Source: JBHJGM01 sp050331815 (GTDB taxonomy: Bacteria > Verrucomicrobiota > Verrucomicrobiia > Opitutales > JBHJGM01). Taken from it: a stretch of 64,000 bases of DNA. The translations under genes were made by a program, and so were the position numbers. Numbering within the stretch: position 1 is the stretch's first letter; each line of letters begins with the position of its first letter. The notes under the pieces are model-generated. The model saw nothing but the letters and a program-made list of their open reading frames with translations, did no database searches and was not told where the DNA came from. The stretch lies in contig JBHJGM010000016.1 of the NCBI GenBank assembly GCA_050331815.1, positions 62,001-126,000 on the forward strand, read 5' to 3'. Below are positions 60,097 through 64,000 of this stretch, piece after piece.

Positions 60097-60139
60097 AACC
60101 CGGAATCGGGTTAGGGTGTTCAGGCGACGCACCCTAACC
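60097..60139. other. Two overlapping, mutually exclusive hairpins
   Basis: Hairpin A: AACCCG (60097-60102), loop GAAT, CGGGTT (60107-60112). Hairpin B: GGTTAGGGTG (60109-60118), 11-base loop, CACCCTAACC (60130-60139), a perfect 10-bp stem. They share GGTT at 60109-60112, so only one can form at a time. They lie between tRNA-Ile2 and the small Cys-rich gene, 87 bp before its start. No T tract follows either. Role unknown. Confidence 0.5.
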
Positions 60140-60225
60140 AATCTGCCAGTGCGTGCCATTGACACGCAATCGGCGACGCAAGTACCTTATTGTGTATCCA
60201 TTGTACTTGTAGATTCAACAATTCT

Positions 60226-60432
60226 ATGGCCAGATATTACGTAAATGAAATTGCCCAGAGCAACGGCGACCACGAGGTCCACCGCGAGGGCTGCAAGTTC
60301 ATGCCAGACCAGGAGCACCGGATCTACCTGGGCGACTACGACTCGTGCCGGCCCGCGGTGCAGAAAGCCCGCGAGTATTTCAGCCAGGTCAATGGATGCG
60401 CGCACTGCTGCGCGGAATGCCACACGCAGTGA
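60226..60432 (+). CDS. Small conserved-looking Cys-rich protein
   Basis: 68 residues from the ATG at 60226. It reads MARYYVNEIAQSNGDHEVHREGCKFMP, then a middle YLGDYDSCRPAVQKAREYF and a C-terminal NGCAHCCAECHTQ with four Cys and two His in 10 residues. I recall similar small proteins in Bacteroidetes and Proteobacteria with the same H-x-x-G-C and C-x-x-C-C-x-x-C-H-T ends; no function is known to me. The Cys/His pattern suggests zinc binding. It is convergent with the aldehyde dehydrogenase gene, 19 bp apart. Confidence 0.78.
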   Translation: MARYYVNEIAQSNGDHEVHREGCKFMPDQEHRIYLGDYDSCRPAVQKAREYFSQVNGCAHCCAECHTQ

Positions 60433-60451
60433 ACGCTGGACGCCGCGCTAG

Positions 60452-61972
60452 TTAAAGCGCGACGCAGACCGCTTTCTTCTCGGTGTACAGGTCGACGGCG
60501 TCGTGGCCCATCTCGCGGCCCCACCCCGACTCCTTGTAACCGCCGAAGGGCAGCGCCGCATCGAACACATTGTAGCAATTGATCCAGACGGTGCCCGCCC
60601 GCAGCTTTTCGGCCAGGGCGTGCGCCTTGGAAATATCGCGCGTCCAGATGCCGGCAGCCAGGCCGTAGCGCGTCGCGTTGGCATCGTTGGCGATCTCGTC
60701 GAGGTCGTCGTAGGCGTGGCAGGTCACCACCGGCCCGAAGATTTCCTCGCGCACCACGCGCATCTGCTCGCTGACGTCGGTCAGCACGGTCGGCTGCACA
60801 AAGTAACCGCGGTCGCCGTGGCGATTGCCGCCGGCCGCCGCGTGCGCACCTTGCTCACGTCCACTGTCGAGGAAACCCGTCACACGCTCGAACTGCTCCT
60901 GCGAGACCAGCGGCCCCATCTGCGTGTCTTCCTCAAGACCGGGGCCGATTTTCATGCCCTTGGCTACTTCGGCGATGCCTTCGACAACGCGGTCAAAGTG
61001 CTTTTTGGGCGCAAACAGGCGCGAGCCCGCGGCGCAGCACTGCCCGTGGTTAAAAAAGATGGCGTTGGCGGCGCCGGGGATGGCCGCATCGAAATCCGCG
61101 TCGGGCAGAATGATGTTCGGCGACTTGCCGCCAAGTTCGAGCGTGACCTTTTTCAGATTTCCCGCGGCAGCCTTGACGATGATTTTACCGACTTCGGTGG
61201 AGCCTGTGAAGGCAATCTTGTCGACGTCTTCGTGGTTGGCCAGGGCGGCCCCCGCGGTTTCGCCGAAGCCGGTCACGATGTTGACGACGCCTTCGGGGAA
61301 GCCGGCTTCGCAAATCAGTTCGCCCAGGCGCAGGGCGGACAGCGGCGTCTGCTCGGCAGGCTTGAGGACCACGCAGCAACCGGCGGCAAGCGCAGGCGCC
61401 AGCTTCCACGCAGCCATCAAAAGTGGGAAGTTCCAGGGGATGATTTGTCCGGCCACGCCAATCGGCTCGCGGCGGGTGTACGCGTGGAAACGCTGCGCGC
61501 GCTGCGTATACGGCACGGTAATGTCGATGGTGTTGCCCTCGAGCTTGGTGGCCCAGCCCGCCATGTACTGAAACATTTCGGCGGCCAGCGGCACATCGGC
61601 GACGCGGGCCACGGTGACCGGCTTGCCGTTGTCGAGTGCCTCGAGTTGGGCGAATTCCTCAAGATGCGCGGTGAGCAGGTCGCCCAGTTTCCAGACGAGG
61701 CGCTGGCGTTCGGCGGCTTTCATCTGACGCCAGGGGCCATGGTCGAAGGCCTTGCGCGCGGCGGCCACAGCGCGGTTGATATCTTCCTGCTCGCCCTTGG
61801 CGACGTGGGCGATGACCTCGCCGGTGGAGGGGTCGAAGACCTCAAAGGTCTGGCCGCTGGCGGCCTCGACCCACTGGCCGTTGATCAGGTTTTTGCCGGG
61901 GTGGCTGAGGAAGTCGCGGACGGGGGCAACGAGACGGTCGGCGGCAGGCGCGGGAATGGTAGCGGTCGTCAT
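60452..61972 (-). CDS. NAD(P)-dependent aldehyde dehydrogenase
   Basis: 506 residues, normal for the family. The active site is complete: the Asn of IIPWNFPLLM (N181), the general base Glu of TLELGGKSPN (E279) and the nucleophile Cys in FNHGQCCAAGSR (C313). The Rossmann FTGSTEVG loop and a C-terminal GGYKESGWGREMG are present. The sequence is closest in style to class 1/2 (retinal or acetaldehyde/betaine-type) dehydrogenases. The substrate is unknown. The 811-bp gap upstream has ample room for a regulated promoter. Confidence 0.92.
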   Translation of the reverse strand: MTTATIPAPAADRLVAPVRDFLSHPGKNLINGQWVEAASGQTFEVFDPSTGEVIAHVAKGEQEDINRAVAAARKAFDHGPWRQMKAAERQRLVWKLGDLLTAHLEEFAQLEALDNGKPVTVARVADVPLAAEMFQYMAGWATKLEGNTIDITVPYTQRAQRFHAYTRREPIGVAGQIIPWNFPLLMAAWKLAPALAAGCCVVLKPAEQTPLSALRLGELICEAGFPEGVVNIVTGFGETAGAALANHEDVDKIAFTGSTEVGKIIVKAAAGNLKKVTLELGGKSPNIILPDADFDAAIPGAANAIFFNHGQCCAAGSRLFAPKKHFDRVVEGIAEVAKGMKIGPGLEEDTQMGPLVSQEQFERVTGFLDSGREQGAHAAAGGNRHGDRGYFVQPTVLTDVSEQMRVVREEIFGPVVTCHAYDDLDEIANDANATRYGLAAGIWTRDISKAHALAEKLRAGTVWINCYNVFDAALPFGGYKESGWGREMGHDAVDLYTEKKAVCVAL

Positions 61973-62783
61973 GGGTATGGCAGTGTGTGCGGGTTGAAGA
62001 ACGAGAGGGGCTGCATGCGAAGATGCATTTCCCAGTAGTGTCGTTAATAGTGCCCAACTGCGCTGCTGATGGCAAGCGCTTGCGCACTACCGTGGGAAGG
62101 GACTGTCTGGATTGAAGCGGGCAGTTGCGCTTGCGGGAGACAAAACCTTTTGAGTCGATGCCGGCTGCCGGAGGTCACTTATAGCTATGCGTGTGCGAAA
62201 CAGCCGGGCTTCTTCGCTTGTGGAGGCTTCTGTCTTGTGGATGCGAAGATTAGGGCGGGCGTGTTTTGGAAGACATGATGCTTTAAGTTTAGCAGAAAGC
62301 CAATGAGGGCGCAACGGATGGGTTGGGTCGGTTGGTTACGGTGGAAAGTTTTTTCGTTTTTTTGGTTTTGGGGAACGGGAGGGTGGATTGGTTAAGATGA
62401 TAATATTGAACGGGAAGGAGCAGAGATAGGGAGGAGAATCAGGGGTAATAGAATGAGTAGGTGGGTTGGTAGCTTAGGGTTGGTCCAAATATGTTGGAGT
62501 GCGTGGTAGCTTTGGTGGATTGCGACGTCGCTGTGCTCCTCGCAATGACGTAAGTGGGAAATGTTGCGTAAATAGCTTCCTAAATACGTTTTTAGTCTCT
62601 CTGTGTGCTCCTGTTCCAGTTCTTAACGCTAGCTAACTGCGCATAGGCTCGTTGAATCGCACAGCGATTACGGTAGTATGACCTGTCTTTGAAGGCTTTT
62701 GCGAGTTCACACAGTTTCATCACCTTACAAATGCCAAAGCAGTAAGGAACTCCATCTGCCAGAGAGGCGGCCATCCAATGATT
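61973..62783. other. Long gene-poor region
   Basis: 811 bp with no supportable gene. The first 300 bp must contain the aldehyde dehydrogenase promoter. From about 62290 to 62530 the plus strand is strikingly G/T-rich (for example runs of T and TTGGTT/GGGTTGG words), unlike the neighbouring coding DNA. It contains the second ATTGCGA/TCGCAAT element (62519-62546). A 60-codon minus-strand frame at 62592-62774 has no supporting features. Confidence 0.6.
62519..62546. repeat. ATTGCGA/TCGCAAT palindromic element, copy 2
   Basis: ATTGCGA at 62519-62525 and TCGCAAT at 62540-62546 with a 14-base core. On the minus strand the core GGAGCACAGCGACG matches the GCGAGCGCAGCGACCG core of the 44754 element with a two-base deletion and two changes. 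It sits in the gene-poor stretch. Confidence 0.7.
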
Positions 62784-63398
62784 CTAGCGGCTGAGTTCGT
62801 AGATGGCGTAGCCGGCCAGGAGGCTGGGCCAGTAGCGTTGGGGGGATTCCCAGTCGGCGGAGAGGTAGAGGCGGCGAGCGATGGTGATGGCGTGCTGTGC
62901 GCAGAATTCCTCGAAGTCCGCGATGGAGACTGGATTGGTCGGGCGCGACTCGTACCAGCGTTCAGGGAAGACGTCGTTGCGAATCCGACGGCCCTCCAGC
63001 AGCATGTTCAGGCGATTTTTCCAGAAGCCGTGATTCACGAAGCCGATGGCCACATGGCGTCCCACCCGCAGCGCCTCGTCGAGAACGTGGGCCGGGCGGC
63101 TGAGTTCGGGGAGCGTGCGCGAGCAGACTACCCAGTCGAAAAAGTCGTCAGGGAACTCGGCCAGAATTTTTTCGATGTCGCCCTGATAGGCCGGGACACC
63201 ACGCCGAACGCAGCCAGCGATCTTTTCCGGGTTTAGATCGACGCCCAGTCCGTAGATGCTTTTGAGCTGCTTGAGATCGTGCAGCAAGACACCGCGCCCA
63301 CAGCCCAGATCGAGCACGCGCTCACCTTCGCCGACCCATTCACGCAGGGCGGCGAAGTCGACTTTGCGCTTCTGCTCAAGAGGTTTCATCGGATGCAA
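62784..63398 (-). CDS. metW: MetW-like methyltransferase-fold protein (methionine biosynthesis)
   Basis: 204 residues (the ATG at 63389 is an alternative start). Short class I methyltransferase fold: VLDLGCGRGVLLHDLKQLK (SAM-binding motif), GLGVDLNPEKIAGCVRRGV, GDIEKILAEFPDDFFDWVV, and the MetW marker NHGFWKNRLNMLLEGRRI, followed by WYESRPTNPVSIADFEEFC. MetW works with MetX; metX lies directly upstream on the same strand. The 77-bp gap between the two contains a palindromic repeat. MetW is often required for full MetX activity in organisms with this pairing. Confidence 0.92.
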   Translation of the reverse strand: MHPMKPLEQKRKVDFAALREWVGEGERVLDLGCGRGVLLHDLKQLKSIYGLGVDLNPEKIAGCVRRGVPAYQGDIEKILAEFPDDFFDWVVCSRTLPELSRPAHVLDEALRVGRHVAIGFVNHGFWKNRLNMLLEGRRIRNDVFPERWYESRPTNPVSIADFEEFCAQHAITIARRLYLSADWESPQRYWPSLLAGYAIYELSR

Positions 63399-63423
63399 AT
63401 CAAACCCGGAGCTACATATACAT

Positions 63424-63461
63424 AACCACGAACATGAAGAGAGACGGAATTATTCATGGTT
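63424..63461. repeat. Imperfect palindrome between metX and metW
   Basis: AACCA (63424-63428), a five-base interruption and ATGAA (63434-63438) are answered by TTCATGGTT (63453-63461). The AACCACGAA start recalls the arms of the element at 12115-12298, so this may be a short relative. Confidence 0.45.
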
Positions 63462-63475
63462 CTAATTTACTTAAA

Positions 63476-64000
63476 TCAAATGAGAAAGGCGCGGATGAGG
63501 TCACCGAGTTCGGGAGCGTCGACGAGAAAAGAGTCGTGGCCGAGGGGCATATCGACTTCGGCATAGGTGGCGTCCTTGCGACAACGCAGCAAAGCGTGGA
63601 CGATTTCGCGGTTTTGGCTGGGCGGGAAGAGCCAGTCGGTGGAGAAGCCCACGACAAGCGTGCGGGCCTGAATGCGCGCGAGGGTGTCTTCAAGGCTGCC
63701 GGTTTCGCCGTAGAGGTCGAAGCGGTCGAGGGCCTTGGTGAAATAGAGATAGGTGTTGGCGTCGAAGCGGTTGACGAAGCTCTGGCCCTGGTAGCGCAGG
63801 TAGGATTCGACCTCGAACTCGACGTCGAAGAACTCGCGAGAGCGGGCTTCGCGACGGCTGCGGCCAAACTTTTCTTCCAGACCCTGGTCGGAGAGGTACG
63901 TGATGTGCGCCATCATGCGGGCGATGGCGAGGCCCACGTCGGGGCCCTCGCCCGGGGCGTAGTGACCCTCGTTCCAGCCGGCGTCGCGGATGATCGCCTG
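63476..64000 (-). CDS. metX: Homoserine O-acyltransferase MetX, C-terminal part (5' end outside window)
   Basis: The open frame runs from the window edge to the stop at 63476, giving about 174 C-terminal residues. It includes QAIIRDAGWNEGHYA at the edge, MAHITYLSDQGLEEKFGRS, SYLRYQGQSFVNRFDANTYLY, the catalytic Asp in GFSTDWLFPP and the catalytic His in PLGHDSFLVD, all MetX family features. MetX acylates homoserine with acetyl- or succinyl-CoA, the first committed step of methionine synthesis. The nucleophile Ser and the residues that set acetyl versus succinyl preference lie outside the window. Confidence 0.93.
   Translation of the reverse strand, partial: QAIIRDAGWNEGHYAPGEGPDVGLAIARMMAHITYLSDQGLEEKFGRSRREARSREFFDVEFEVESYLRYQGQSFVNRFDANTYLYFTKALDRFDLYGETGSLEDTLARIQARTLVVGFSTDWLFPPSQNREIVHALLRCRKDATYAEVDMPLGHDSFLVDAPELGDLIRAFLI

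Noticed and set aside
60503..62038. 511-codon plus-strand open frame
   Set aside because: Antisense to the aldehyde dehydrogenase gene, whose catalytic residues are all present on the minus strand.
62592..62774. 60-codon minus-strand frame before metW
   Set aside because: No ribosome site, no recognisable motif, and it lies in a repeat-bearing gene-poor stretch; may be a decayed fragment but cannot be supported.

Overview
The window looks like chromosomal DNA of a marine or host-associated verrucomicrobium, most likely class Opitutae. This rests on the GC-rich genes, a PEP-CTERM protein together with a TIGR03790-type protein (both tied to exosortase-bearing bacteria), several sulfatases, large secreted glycoside hydrolase-like proteins, and the gene order ribBA-ribH-nusB-ftsY-aroB-lpxA-pdxA. 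No phage, integrase, transposase or CRISPR array was found.

Region 1 (1-23.7 kb) is mostly housekeeping. It holds a Cys/Met-metabolism PLP enzyme, an O-antigen ligase-like protein with TPRs, a minus-strand metallophosphoesterase-menC-menE-cobalamin adenosyltransferase run, and a long plus-strand run: ribBA (with a degenerate GTP cyclohydrolase II half), acetyltransferase, ribH, nusB, ftsY, aroB, a conserved unknown, lpxA, pdxA, an A-type Fe-S carrier, infC with an unusual acidic tail, an amidase, fluC and a TIGR03790 protein. clpP and an LCAT-like lipase lie on the opposite strand.

Region 2 (23.8-29 kb) is a tRNA-Pro followed by a five-gene envelope locus: two CsgG-like proteins (one with a PEGA domain), a COG3014-type lipoprotein, a YcfL-like lipoprotein and an LpoB-like lipoprotein. 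It ends in a clear terminator.

Region 3 (29-58.2 kb) is accessory and carbohydrate-centred: an ADP-ribosylglycohydrolase, a large secreted glycosidase-like protein, an aldo/keto reductase, two large paralogous secreted proteins sharing an NEIWSNG motif (candidate glycosidases), a GH130 phosphorylase, three formylglycine-type sulfatases without visible signal peptides, a smaller clan-A-like glycosidase, a CHRD/PEP-CTERM protein, a Gfo/Idh/MocA oxidoreductase and a DeoR-type regulator. It also carries a solitary RHH antitoxin next to the wreck of its PIN toxin. Together these suggest use of a sulfated, mannose-containing polysaccharide.

Region 4 (58.2-64 kb) has a Y-family polymerase, tRNA-Ile(CAT), a small Cys-rich protein, an aldehyde dehydrogenase, a gene-poor stretch, and metW-metX (metX runs off the window).

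The most unusual features not explained by genes are several small palindromic repeat families: a 58-bp double-hairpin direct repeat (one copy supplies the stop codon of a glycosidase gene), an ATTGCGA/TCGCAAT element present twice, a MITE-like element of about 185 bp between nusB and ftsY, a palindrome abutting the CCA end of tRNA-Ile, and a pair of mutually exclusive hairpins just beyond that tRNA. All functional calls are from reading motifs; no database search was possible.
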